A stretch of 33,298 nucleotides of DNA from a virus: positions 1-33,298 of the IMG/VR virus record IMGVR_UViG_3300027704_000081. One strand, given 5' to 3'. Shown piece by piece: positions 1 through 8,136 of this stretch. Numbering within the stretch: the first letter of the stretch is position 1; each line of letters begins with the position of its first letter. The position numbers were made by a program, and so were the translations under genes. The notes beneath the pieces were generated by a model. That model made no database searches. It had not been told where the DNA came from and saw only the letters and a program-made list of their open reading frames with translations.

Positions 1-59
1 GGGATATAGGAGATATATTAGAAAAAGACCATTATGTTGAAAAATTTATTGTAGAATAG
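1..59 (+). CDS. C-terminal end of an upstream gene (partial)
   Basis: The frame beginning at base 3 is open from the window edge and ends at a TAG at 57-59. It reads 18 residues, ending HYVEKFIVE. The start and most of the gene lie outside the window, so no function can be given. It is on the same strand as everything downstream and is followed at once by a small hairpin and a T-run, which fits the end of a transcription unit. It could be a chance open frame, but the stop inside the hairpin stem and the AT-rich gap that follows favour a real gene end. Confidence 0.5.
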   Translation, partial: DIGDILEKDHYVEKFIVE

Positions 60-80
60 TTGCTATTCCGAATTTTTTTT
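54..80 (+). terminator. Weak intrinsic terminator
   Basis: GAATAG (54-59) pairs perfectly with CTATTC (63-68) around a TTG loop, and a run of eight T follows at 73-80. The stem is only 6 bp and low in GC, and four bases separate it from the T-run, so it would be a weak terminator. It overlaps the stop codon of the upstream gene and precedes the longest non-coding stretch of the window. Confidence 0.4.
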
Positions 81-227
81 AATACCTTCGATATATAATA
101 AGATTTTAATATATAATATATATAATTAATTTATAATTCATTTAATAACAATATAATATTTTAATTTAATAATAACAATATAATTAAGTAAATAATTCAT
201 AATAATAATAATTTAAAAAGGTTACCT
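81..227. other. Very AT-rich leader with candidate promoter
   Basis: This non-coding stretch is almost entirely A and T, with repeated ATATAAT- and AATAATAA-like tracts and no ORF or RNA gene that I can see. CTTCGATATATAATAA near 87-102 resembles the TTTTTCGTATATTTA sites elsewhere in the window and could be a promoter for the HD-domain gene. The only recognisable purine-rich ribosome-binding tract (AAAAAGG) is just upstream of the ATG at 228. The stretch could also be bent DNA, but no origin-type repeats are evident. Confidence 0.35.
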
Positions 228-962
228 ATGTTAAATGCAGAACAGATACAATCCAATTGGGATAAACACATTAAAATTGTAAACCATTATATTACCGGTG
301 AACGTAAACAAAAAGTACTCGATATGCTTAATGCTATGTCCGATATCTATTGTATGGCGCCTGCAAGCGGTAAAACTTGGTATCATAATGCTTTTGCAGG
401 AGGATATGTTGATCATGTAAATAGAGTAGTACAATACACTGTTAAGCAATCTAATTTATATAAAGAAATGGGAGGTACTATTGACTATACTGATGAGCAG
501 TTAGTTTTTGCAGCCTTATTTCATGACCTAGGTAAGCTGGGTGATGGTGAAAAACCAAACTATATACCCCAGACTGATAAATGGAGACAAGATAAACTTT
601 CAGAAATGTATACGTATAACCCAGAATTAGATTTTATGCTTATACCAGACAGATCTTTATTCATTCTCCAGAAGTTCGGTATACAGGTAGACCAGAAAGA
701 ATTCTTAGGTATTAGATGTCATGATGGAGTATTTGATAAAGCTAACGAAGCTTACTTCTTTAGTAACGTAGAATCATCTAGACAAAAGACTGCTTTAATT
801 TCAGTACTACATACAGGTGACTTCTTAGCATCTAAAGTAGAATACGACTTATGGAAGAAACAAGGAGGAGAATCTAAACCTAAAGTTACAACATCAAAAT
901 CAACTACAGGAAGACCAGTAAAAGCTTCTGAAGGGTTATCTAATTTAATTAAAAACATATAA
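228..962 (+). CDS. HD-domain metal-dependent phosphohydrolase
   Basis: The 244-aa protein carries the metal ligands of the HD superfamily in order: His63 (YVDHVNRV), His99-Asp100 (ALFHDLGKLG), a later His-Asp (RCHDGVF) and a final Asp in the helix LHTGDFLASK. HD proteins hydrolyse phosphate esters of nucleotides or nucleic acids; the YhaM-type 3'-5' exonucleases and dNTPases belong here. The substrate cannot be read from the sequence. The last 35 residues are a Ser/Thr/Lys-rich, probably disordered tail. It is the first gene after the AT-rich leader, has the clearest ribosome-binding tract of the window, and is followed 1 bp later by a small membrane-protein gene. A role in nucleotide or RNA turnover during infection is inference. 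Confidence 0.85.
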   Translation: MLNAEQIQSNWDKHIKIVNHYITGERKQKVLDMLNAMSDIYCMAPASGKTWYHNAFAGGYVDHVNRVVQYTVKQSNLYKEMGGTIDYTDEQLVFAALFHDLGKLGDGEKPNYIPQTDKWRQDKLSEMYTYNPELDFMLIPDRSLFILQKFGIQVDQKEFLGIRCHDGVFDKANEAYFFSNVESSRQKTALISVLHTGDFLASKVEYDLWKKQGGESKPKVTTSKSTTGRPVKASEGLSNLIKNI

Positions 963-963
963 T

Positions 964-1272
964 ATGAATACACTAACAATAATTTCCGGAGTTTTAGTTG
1001 CCTTTCTGTCCTTAAGTGCTTATATTATAAGAAACCTAATGTTGAAGGTGGAGAAGTACGAAGAGGTAACACAAGATCAAGTTTCTTATCTCCAAACTAT
1101 ATCCCAAGCCATTACAGAAGGAAAAAAGCACCTCGATGAAATTGACACTAAAGGAACATTTAAGTCAGACGATGAGGTCGGTTATTACTTCGAACAACTA
1201 AAAATAGTACAGTCTGAGTTAGACCGATATATGTTACCTAAAAATTATGGCAAGAAAGAAATCCAAGAATAA
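964..1272 (+). CDS. Small membrane-anchored coiled-coil protein
   Basis: The 102-aa product has one hydrophobic N-terminal segment (about residues 3-25, ISGVLVAFLSLSAYII) followed by a charged, helix-favouring region with many Glu and Lys. This suggests a single-pass membrane protein with a cytoplasmic coiled coil. No family is recognised. Its 3' end overlaps the next gene by 26 nt in another frame, which points to translational coupling with the sigma-factor gene. A spanin or holin role is not supported: there is no lipobox and no second membrane segment. Confidence 0.6.
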   Translation: MNTLTIISGVLVAFLSLSAYIIRNLMLKVEKYEEVTQDQVSYLQTISQAITEGKKHLDEIDTKGTFKSDDEVGYYFEQLKIVQSELDRYMLPKNYGKKEIQE

Positions 1273-1951
1273 CTACTTTACTTCAGAGACAGAAGATTAT
1301 ATAAAAAGATACAACACATCCACAGACGACATTTATAGAGCTAAGATCTTTACCGATCATATTTACTTACCATTCTATAAGCTAGCAGAAAATATAATAC
1401 ATACTTTTAAATTCTACTACACTGATGTAGAGAGAATAGAAGACTTAAAGCATGAAGTAGTGACTGTTTTATTAGAAGAGAAGATAATGAAGTTCGATCC
1501 AGATAATGGAGCTAAAGCATATTCATACTTCGGAACCATCGTTAAGAGGTGGTTAATTAATTACAACAATAAAAACTATAAGAAGCTTAAACAAATAGGA
1601 TCTTTCAATGATATGGACGACTCTTATAACCCAGGCGAACCAACCACAGAGCACAGTAAACTTACCCTAGCTTCATTCTTAGATACATGGGTAGGAGAGA
1701 TGTACGATGCTATAGATGATAACTTCCCTAAAGAAGTTGAAAAAAAGATAGCCGATGCAGTACTTACAATTTTTAAGACAAGAAACGATTTAGAGATATT
1801 TAAGAAAAAAGCTCTATACATTTATATAAGAGAGATGACAGATTGTGAAACTCCACATTTAACTAGAGTAATATCAAAGTTAAAAGAGTTGTTTTATAAT
1901 AAGTACCAAAGGTATTACGATATAGGGTATTTTGATAATAGTTTTAAATAG
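1247..1951 (+). CDS. 55: gp55-like phage late sigma factor
   Basis: The 234-aa protein resembles sigma region 2 as found in T4-type late sigma factors (gp55 family). The segment at about residues 60-115 has the helical pattern DLKHEVVTVLLEEKI, then MKFDPDNGAKAYSYF, then TIVKRWLINYNNK: a polymerase-binding helix followed by an aromatic and basic DNA-melting helix. T4 gp55 is 185 aa, so this protein is somewhat longer, with an extra C-terminal part. In T4, gp55 directs host RNA polymerase to the late promoter TATAAATA. Here the octamer TATTTATA begins 3 bp after the stop and precedes the structural genes. It overlaps the upstream gene by 26 nt. The family call is from motif pattern; a more distant sigma-like protein is the main alternative. 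Confidence 0.75.
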   Translation: MARKKSKNNYFTSETEDYIKRYNTSTDDIYRAKIFTDHIYLPFYKLAENIIHTFKFYYTDVERIEDLKHEVVTVLLEEKIMKFDPDNGAKAYSYFGTIVKRWLINYNNKNYKKLKQIGSFNDMDDSYNPGEPTTEHSKLTLASFLDTWVGEMYDAIDDNFPKEVEKKIADAVLTIFKTRNDLEIFKKKALYIYIREMTDCETPHLTRVISKLKELFYNKYQRYYDIGYFDNSFK

Positions 1952-1954
1952 GGA

Positions 1955-1962
1955 TATTTATA
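1955..1962 (+). promoter_or_regulatory. TATTTATA motif, candidate late promoter
   Basis: The octamer lies in the 27-bp gap between the sigma-factor gene and the structural gene at 1979, 16 bp before its ATG. Its context, GATATTTATAAGAAAC, is almost the same as GATATTTATAATAAAC at 13832. It is one of seven exact copies found in gaps. The promoter role is inference. Confidence 0.6.
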
Positions 1963-1978
1963 AGAAACTAATTAAATT

Positions 1979-2344
1979 ATGTCACTAGAAAAAGAAATAT
2001 TTAACGGTAAGACCCTTGCTGATCTATTTTCTGAAATACATAGTAACTCAACTACTACCAGAACTCAAGTTAAAGGTCTAATAGGAGAATTAAAACCTCT
2101 TATAGAGAATATAGGAGACGCTACGTTAGTAGTACCTATGATTAAAGAGTACATGGACATCGGAGTTAAAAACGATGACGCCTTATTAAAGCTTGCTGCT
2201 ATTATTCAACGAATAGAAGCTAACAGTATGAAAGGTGAAAGTGCAGACGCTATGTTTAGTCCTGAGGAGCTAGCACAATTGCTAGAAACAACTGAGGATA
2301 TAATAGAAGAAGTAGAGAACGTTAAGGAAGAAAAAGAAGAATAA
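1979..2344 (+). CDS. Small acidic protein at the head of the tail module
   Basis: The 121-aa protein is predicted mainly helical, with a very acidic C-terminus (VENVKEEKEE). No family is recognised. It is the first gene after the TATTTATA site behind the sigma factor, and its stop directly abuts the ATG of the gp5-like hub gene. A structural role, or a role in assembly of the baseplate hub, is inferred from position alone. No Shine-Dalgarno sequence precedes the start. Confidence 0.6.
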   Translation: MSLEKEIFNGKTLADLFSEIHSNSTTTRTQVKGLIGELKPLIENIGDATLVVPMIKEYMDIGVKNDDALLKLAAIIQRIEANSMKGESADAMFSPEELAQLLETTEDIIEEVENVKEEKEE

Positions 2345-3487
2345 ATGGCTTACGGAATTGGAGGGTTAGCGGATAAGTTACTACAACAACCAGATCTACA
2401 GGATACTGTTATTACAGCTATCCCTGCTAGAGTTGTAGATATAATACTAGACGATACCCACCCCGAATGGACTGATCAAGGAGAAATGGAAGCATTAGGA
2501 GCTATTAAGTTTAGACTCATAGGTGAAGATCAAAGTGAAGAAGATCCATTAGAGTTAGACACAGCTTTTCCTTTAAGCACTAACTTTAAAATATACCCAT
2601 TACTTAACGAAATAGTAATGCTCTACACCCTACCGGACCTATTAAGAGACGGAGGAGATGAAAGAGCAACTAAAATATACTACACAACTCCACTAGCAAT
2701 GTGGAATAATCCTGAAGCAAACCCATTCCCAGACGCCTCACAGAATCCAGGCGCAGCTGAATTAGGATATGAATTCGAAGAAAAATCAACCGTAGCACCC
2801 CTACAGCCTTTCCATGGTGATATTACTATAGAAGGTAGACAAGGGCAGACAATAAGGTTTACTGGAGTAGATCATAGTTTAGTAGAAGTACCGAATGATG
2901 ATCAAAAGCCAATAACTATTATAAGTAACGGAAAAGAGGGAGCTACTCCTGATGCTCCGATAGTAGAAGTCATTGATGACGATCCTGCCTCTATATATTT
3001 AGTTGCAGATCATACAGTTCCTTTAACTCAAGCTCATGAAAAAAGAGATGCTTGGGACGGAGAACCTGATATGGCAGACACATACAAAGGAAGCCAGGTA
3101 CTAATCAACTCAGGTAGATTATACTTTAATGCTAAAGAAGAAAGCATACTATTCTCTGCAACCGATGCAATTGGAGGTAACGCTAAACGTGTAAGCTTTG
3201 ATGGAGACGATTACGTAGCAGTAGACGCTACTAAAGTATATTTAGGTACAGAAGCATTCGGAGAAAGAGAACCAGTACTATTAGGAGCTACTACTCAAGA
3301 TTGGATGAGACAACTACTTGACGAACTAAAAAGACTCGGTACAGCACTAGCAGGAGTAGTACCTGCAGGATCATCTGCCGGAGGGTTAGCACAAATTAAA
3401 TCACACGGAGCATCTATGTCATCTCCTTTATCCTCGATAAAGAAAGCAATTGATGATTTAGACTCCGAAAAAGTATTTACAGAATAG
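2345..3487 (+). CDS. 5: gp5-like baseplate hub / tail spike protein
   Basis: The 380-aa protein has an N-terminal region (about 24-115) with the look of an OB-fold (AIPARVVDIILD, EIVMLYTLPDLL). A beta-rich stretch follows, with GDITIEGRQGQTIRFTG at 158-174 and SGRLYFNAKEESILF at 256-270, repeats typical of the trimeric central spike of contractile tails. The Ala/Gly/Ser-rich C-terminus may be flexible. Unlike T4 gp5, no lysozyme domain is visible, as in gp5 relatives from many marine T4-like phages. The spike would sit at the tail tip and pierce the outer membrane. It is packed without a gap behind the previous gene and 1 bp before the next. Confidence 0.7.
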   Translation: MAYGIGGLADKLLQQPDLQDTVITAIPARVVDIILDDTHPEWTDQGEMEALGAIKFRLIGEDQSEEDPLELDTAFPLSTNFKIYPLLNEIVMLYTLPDLLRDGGDERATKIYYTTPLAMWNNPEANPFPDASQNPGAAELGYEFEEKSTVAPLQPFHGDITIEGRQGQTIRFTGVDHSLVEVPNDDQKPITIISNGKEGATPDAPIVEVIDDDPASIYLVADHTVPLTQAHEKRDAWDGEPDMADTYKGSQVLINSGRLYFNAKEESILFSATDAIGGNAKRVSFDGDDYVAVDATKVYLGTEAFGEREPVLLGATTQDWMRQLLDELKRLGTALAGVVPAGSSAGGLAQIKSHGASMSSPLSSIKKAIDDLDSEKVFTE

Positions 3488-3488
3488 T

Positions 3489-5438
3489 ATGCCATTTGAA
3501 AGAATAAAACCACCGAAACTCCACGCCGTAATAGGTACCCTAGTAGGGGTAGCAATTGGTGTGGTAATAGCTAAGGGAAACAAAGCAGTACTAGAATCTA
3601 CCAACCAACTTAATAAAGGAGGTTGTCCTGATGAAAAAGGAGTAGCTAAACTAGCAGCTAAACAAGCCGCCCTAGGAGGCTTATCTTCTAACCTAGCCGC
3701 ATCTTTAGGAGCATTTAAAGCAATACCACCAGCTATACTAGGACCTGTAGCAGCTCTAGAAATAGCAATAGAGATAATACTAATGATTCCACTACCTCAA
3801 GCTATTGGTATACCTCCAGGACCTGCCGGTGGACTTCTAATAGGACTACCAGTTAATACAACAACGAAGTTTGCTGATACTTTAAACATACTTAAAGAAT
3901 TCGCTGCTGCAATGAAAATATCCGCCATAGCAATTCAATTATGCTTAAAAGGAGCTGATGCAGCTATAGGTGGAATTGGTGCTAGAGTAAAAGATTTAGA
4001 TGCTCCAATAAAAGCATGTCAGATAGAAAATCAACTTAAGAAGTCTTTAACTAAAAAACAAGCGGGTATGCTTGGTATGTTAGATGCAGATGGAGAATAT
4101 ATTACTTCTACTTTAGGTCAAAAAGTACTAGCAAAAGGCAATACAGACTCAGCAAAGAAGCAAGTTGAAACTATACTTAAATCTAAAGGTATACTAACAC
4201 CAGTTAAAGGATCTGCTGATTCAGTAGAGGACCTTAAAAGAAGACTTAACCTTCCTAAATCTGATTCAGATGCTATACAAATACCATCTGCAGTAAGAAT
4301 ATCTAAAGGAGTTGACGCAAATAAAATAGCTGTTATTAATAGAGATAGAGACCTAACATTAGATGAAACAGACTCTACGTTAGTTAACGCTAACGACGGT
4401 ATAGTAGATAATGATTACGATATATACATTGTAGAATTAGATACATTCAAACAAGGAGGTTTGTCTGGTAGAGCTAAAGCGTTAGCAGAGTTAGATAATG
4501 CTCTAAGACAAATGAACGATAAACTATCTGTATCAACCGGTATAGATTCTGGACAAGGTGATGTAATAGAGGGATTAGGACTAACCACTGCAGAACTAAC
4601 CGACTTAAAAGAAGGATTAGAATCATTGAGTAAAGGACTCCAAACAAAAACAGATAAACCTTCTGAAACAGACCCAGAATATTCATATAAAGGATATGAG
4701 TTAAGAATTGTTAAAGACCCTTTCTCCCCTCCATTAGCACCTAAAAACTTTGCAATTGCTACTATAGATGATATACAACAACTAAGAGGTCCATCATCAT
4801 TTAGTTCTAACCTACAAGTTCTTTTAGATGAAATAAAATTAATGATTGATGACCAAATAGAAGAAAGAGCTAAAATACAAGCTGCAGAACAAGCAATGTT
4901 AGATGCTGCTGCTGCTGGTCCTTCTCCTAAGCGTCCATCTACACTTAAAGGTATACATAAAGCCGGAAAGGAACTAGGGATAGGTATGCCTGCAACAGGT
5001 ATAATACGTCCACTAAATCCATCTAAAGCACTACCTTCTAAAGAACAGTTAGAGGGTTTAACCGGAGGTAGAAATCGTACACTTCCACCAGATCTACCAC
5101 CAGGCGGAGGAGAATACGGAGGACCTAGAAGAGCAATACCTGTAGATCCTAGACAGACAAGAAACGAGTTAATACCTAAACCCACTAATATGGGTATGCC
5201 ACCAAAAAGAGACTTACGATTTACCCAAAGACCAGGAGGTTTACCTCCAAAAGACATACGAAAACAAGAAATCACAACCGGTACTAAACGTAGCCCAGCA
5301 GTAAAGAAGGTAGAAAAAGAAAAACAAATTAGAGAACACAACGATAAAGCGGATAAAAGAGGTACCCGACCTGATTTATCTGAACAAAAAGACAGTAAAA
5401 GGGAAACAACACAAAAGAAGTTCAAACAACCCAAGTAA
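3489..5438 (+). CDS. Large virion-associated protein with hydrophobic core and Pro/Lys-rich tail
   Basis: The 649-aa protein starts with a hydrophobic glycine-rich segment (about 14-30, VIGTLVGVAIGVVIAKG) and has a long Ala/Ile/Leu/Pro-rich stretch at about 70-150, including EIAIEIILMIPLPQAIGIPP. The middle is helical. The last 170 residues are rich in Pro, Gly, Lys and Arg and probably disordered. No domain is recognised. Its place between the hub/spike and gp25 suggests a tail or baseplate component. The hydrophobic segments could insert into the host membrane during injection, which is inference. An ejected internal protein is an alternative. Confidence 0.6.
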   Translation: MPFERIKPPKLHAVIGTLVGVAIGVVIAKGNKAVLESTNQLNKGGCPDEKGVAKLAAKQAALGGLSSNLAASLGAFKAIPPAILGPVAALEIAIEIILMIPLPQAIGIPPGPAGGLLIGLPVNTTTKFADTLNILKEFAAAMKISAIAIQLCLKGADAAIGGIGARVKDLDAPIKACQIENQLKKSLTKKQAGMLGMLDADGEYITSTLGQKVLAKGNTDSAKKQVETILKSKGILTPVKGSADSVEDLKRRLNLPKSDSDAIQIPSAVRISKGVDANKIAVINRDRDLTLDETDSTLVNANDGIVDNDYDIYIVELDTFKQGGLSGRAKALAELDNALRQMNDKLSVSTGIDSGQGDVIEGLGLTTAELTDLKEGLESLSKGLQTKTDKPSETDPEYSYKGYELRIVKDPFSPPLAPKNFAIATIDDIQQLRGPSSFSSNLQVLLDEIKLMIDDQIEERAKIQAAEQAMLDAAAAGPSPKRPSTLKGIHKAGKELGIGMPATGIIRPLNPSKALPSKEQLEGLTGGRNRTLPPDLPPGGGEYGGPRRAIPVDPRQTRNELIPKPTNMGMPPKRDLRFTQRPGGLPPKDIRKQEITTGTKRSPAVKKVEKEKQIREHNDKADKRGTRPDLSEQKDSKRETTQKKFKQPK

Positions 5439-5454
5439 ACTTTCATAAACTAAC

Positions 5455-5462
5455 TATTTATA
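5455..5462 (+). promoter_or_regulatory. TATTTATA motif, candidate promoter
   Basis: An exact TATTTATA lies in the 28-bp gap before the gene at 5467, ending only 4 bp before its ATG. If it acts as a -10 element, the transcript for that gene would be leaderless or nearly so, or the promoter may serve mainly the baseplate genes further down. Confidence 0.5.
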
Positions 5463-5466
5463 TATA

Positions 5467-5907
5467 ATGAAACTAGACCAATTAAGACAAATCATAAGAG
5501 AAGAGGTAAGATCAGCCGTTAAGGATGAACTAGCCGACGTTCTAACAGAAGCGGTTGCTATAGCTAGCAAACCACAACAGACTTATGCACCGGCTCCAGT
5601 TAAACAAAAAGATCTTTCGAGAACATGGTCAACTGGTAAAATGAATACAGCAACAGTTCCTTTAGAAGAGATGCTAAGTTCAACAGCCAACAGCATGACA
5701 TCGGATGAATATAGAAACATCACAGGAGCAAGCGGACCATCTATGGGAGGTATTCCTAAAATGGCAACATCTATGGCTTCACAAATGGGTATGACAGAAT
5801 CAACAGGTCCATTACCCGGACTTGATCTATCTAAACTACCTTTTGTAAATAAGGCAAAGCAAGTTTTAGACGCTGCATACAAAAAAGACAAACAAAAGTT
5901 AAGATAA
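5467..5907 (+). CDS. Small helical virion-associated protein
   Basis: The 146-aa protein opens with a strongly amphipathic helix, MKLDQLRQIIREEVRSAV, continuing to ADVLTEAVAI. LTE-A at residues 26-29 fits the (L/I)xE-(A/G/S) consensus of T4-type head proteases. The rest is Met/Ser/Gly/Pro-rich and probably extended, with a short basic C-terminus. No enzymatic domain is seen. The upstream ATG is kept because no other start occurs until about residue 58 and the first helix looks intact. A structural or core-type protein is plausible from position; function unknown. Confidence 0.55.
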   Translation: MKLDQLRQIIREEVRSAVKDELADVLTEAVAIASKPQQTYAPAPVKQKDLSRTWSTGKMNTATVPLEEMLSSTANSMTSDEYRNITGASGPSMGGIPKMATSMASQMGMTESTGPLPGLDLSKLPFVNKAKQVLDAAYKKDKQKLR

Positions 5908-5911
5908 TAAC

Positions 5912-6322
5912 ATGGCATACGAAGCAAAAAGAATTAACCCATTAGATCTACAGCCTAGAAAAGCTGTTGGCTTGAACCTTCCGTTCAATTCTAAAGAGGT
6001 GTTCACTAGTAACTTCCAAACCAAAGACGCTATCAAGACTAACCTTATTAATTACTTCTTAACTAATAGAGGAGAAAGATACTTAAACCCGTTATTCGGC
6101 TCTACTATAAGAGAAATGCTATTTGAGAATATAAACTCAGATTCAATAGACAAAATAGAAGGAATAGTAAGAAATGCAATAGAAATATACTTTCCTAGAG
6201 TAGTAGTAAAGGAAGTAAACACAGTTCCTAACCACGATGAAAACTTAGTTCAGTTTTATCTAAGTTATGACATAAGAGACACAGGTACATCAGATGAGCT
6301 ACTTATTAATATATCACAATAA
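5912..6322 (+). CDS. 25: gp25-like baseplate wedge protein
   Basis: The 136-aa protein matches the gp25/GPW family in length and in its hallmark NRGERYLNPLFGSTIREMLFE-type block (about residues 46-68), where a Gly-Glu-Arg turn precedes Pro-Leu-Phe-Gly-Ser and a terminal Phe-Glu. In contractile tails gp25 sits in the baseplate wedge at the sheath-initiation point. The N-terminus (NLPFNSKEVFTSNFQTKDAI) also fits. The stop overlaps the ATG of the gp6-like gene in TAATG, so the two wedge genes are probably translated together. T4 has the same wedge partners, though in a different order. Confidence 0.9.
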   Translation: MAYEAKRINPLDLQPRKAVGLNLPFNSKEVFTSNFQTKDAIKTNLINYFLTNRGERYLNPLFGSTIREMLFENINSDSIDKIEGIVRNAIEIYFPRVVVKEVNTVPNHDENLVQFYLSYDIRDTGTSDELLINISQ

Positions 6323-8133
6323 TGGCAGAAAGTAAAGACATAAAATATATAAACAGGGACTTTAACGACTTTAAACAGCAGTTAATGGAATTCGCTAAGT
6401 CGTATTTCCCTGATTCTTATAACGATTTCTCTCCTACTTCACCAGGAATGATGTTTATCGAACAAGCCTCGTATGTAGGTGATGTTTTATCTTTTTATCA
6501 AGATAACCAACTACAAGAAACCTTCTTACAACACGCTAAGAACCCCGCTAACCTATACTCTTTAGCTTACATGCTAGGGTATAAGCCAAAGGTAACAACA
6601 GTAGCAGAGACGCTATTAGAAGTAACACAAAACATAGATGCTACCGGAGCAGGTAACAAACCTAACTTTGACCAAGCAATTACAGTATCAGAGAATAGCA
6701 CAGTAAAGAGTACCGCAAAAGGAAATACAGTATACCTATTACAGGATAAAGTAGACTTTAGCTTCTCCTCCTCTTACGACCCTACAGAGATTACTGTATC
6801 AACAATAGCAGACGGACAACCTTCAGAATTTCTTCTAAAGAAACACGTTAGGGCATTCTCCGGAGCTATTAATACAATAACACAAACATACACTACTTCT
6901 AATAAATTTGCTACTTTTGAAATAGGTGCAGATGAAATTATAGGTATATTAGATATAAAAGATTCCGACGGTAATGAATGGTACGAGGTACCTTTTCTAG
7001 GGCAAGATACGATTTTCGTTCAAGAACCCAATACATCTACTGACAAGCATCAGACTCCTAACTTAATGAAGTTGAAGAGTGTCCCTAGAAGATTCGTTAC
7101 TCGATTTACCTCTAAAGGTGTAATGCAAGTACAATTCGGAGCAGGAGTATCATCGGAAGATAGTAGTGAGTTTTTACCAACTCCTTCTAAAGTCTCTATG
7201 AATACTGAACAAGGAATAAGAAGATTAGATTATGCATATGATCCTTCTAATTTTATGTTTACTAAGAGTTATGGACTAGCTCCTTCTAATACAACATTAA
7301 CAGTTAGGTATTTAACTGGAGGAGGAATTAAATCAAATTCACCATCAAATACTATTACACAAATAGATGCTGTTTCAACTACAGCAACAGATAGCTCTAA
7401 GGTAGCTACTCTATCCTTTAACAACAACACACCTGCCATAGGAGGAAGAGATGGAGACACAGTTCAGGAGATAAGAGAAAACGCAACAAGAGCCTTCTCA
7501 GAACAGAAAAGAGCAGTAACTTTACAAGATTACACTATACGTACATTATCTATACCGCCTGAATACGGTTCAGTAGCTAAAGCATATGTTACTCAAGAAG
7601 CTTCTACAAGAAGTAATCGTTCAGTACTAGATGAGAATAGGTTAGCTTTAGCGTTATACGTTTTAGCTTATAATAACCAAGGGCACTTAATAAATGCTTC
7701 ACCTAGACTAAAAGATAATATTAAAACATACCTCTCTCAATACATGCTATTAACAGATGCAGTCGATATAAAAGACGCTTTTGTAGTTAATATAGGAGTA
7801 CAGTTCGAGGTAATAGCTTTACCTAATTACCAATCTAGGGATGTTTTACTAGAATGTAACAAAGCATTACAGGTGGCATTAGGAAAAGATCAATTAACTA
7901 TCAACCAACCAATAAACCTGTCCTCACTGTATACAGTATTAGATAGAGTAAAAGGTGTGCAGACAGTTAAACATATTGAGATTACTAATAAGGCTAAAGG
8001 AAGATACTCAGAATACGGGTACGATATTCCAGGTGCGACTAGAAACAACGTAGTCTATCCTTCATTTGACCCTTGTTGTTTTGAGGTAAAGTACCCAAAT
8101 CAAGATATAGTAGGTAGAGTAACAACATTATAA
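6322..8133 (+). CDS. 6: gp6-like baseplate wedge protein (baseplate J family)
   Basis: The 603-aa protein has the signature N-terminus of gp6/baseplate-J proteins: YINRDFNDFKQQLMEFAKSY, then FSPTSPGMMFIEQASYVGDV and LSFYQDNQLQETF, within the first 75 residues. The later block GDTVQEIRENATRAF with AVTLQDYTIRTLSIPPEYG (about 378-420) is the other conserved feature of the family. gp6 dimers form the ring that holds the baseplate wedges together. T4 gp6 is of similar size (660 aa). It overlaps gp25 by 1 nt. Confidence 0.9.
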   Translation: MAESKDIKYINRDFNDFKQQLMEFAKSYFPDSYNDFSPTSPGMMFIEQASYVGDVLSFYQDNQLQETFLQHAKNPANLYSLAYMLGYKPKVTTVAETLLEVTQNIDATGAGNKPNFDQAITVSENSTVKSTAKGNTVYLLQDKVDFSFSSSYDPTEITVSTIADGQPSEFLLKKHVRAFSGAINTITQTYTTSNKFATFEIGADEIIGILDIKDSDGNEWYEVPFLGQDTIFVQEPNTSTDKHQTPNLMKLKSVPRRFVTRFTSKGVMQVQFGAGVSSEDSSEFLPTPSKVSMNTEQGIRRLDYAYDPSNFMFTKSYGLAPSNTTLTVRYLTGGGIKSNSPSNTITQIDAVSTTATDSSKVATLSFNNNTPAIGGRDGDTVQEIRENATRAFSEQKRAVTLQDYTIRTLSIPPEYGSVAKAYVTQEASTRSNRSVLDENRLALALYVLAYNNQGHLINASPRLKDNIKTYLSQYMLLTDAVDIKDAFVVNIGVQFEVIALPNYQSRDVLLECNKALQVALGKDQLTINQPINLSSLYTVLDRVKGVQTVKHIEITNKAKGRYSEYGYDIPGATRNNVVYPSFDPCCFEVKYPNQDIVGRVTTL

Positions 8134-8136
8134 ACC

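Noticed and set aside
3489-5438. Tape-measure protein
   Set aside because: The 649-aa gene has hydrophobic segments, but T4-like tape measures are coiled-coil rich and lie near gp27-29-type genes. Here a Pro/Lys-rich disordered C-terminus and the gp5/gp25 neighbours argue against a firm call.
4415-5446. 343-aa open frame on the minus strand inside the 649-aa gene
   Set aside because: It is opposite a long + strand gene, its protein is Leu/Ser/Cys/Pro-rich without any domain, and no other minus-strand gene exists in the window. It is a mirror of the Pro/Gly-rich codons of the real gene.
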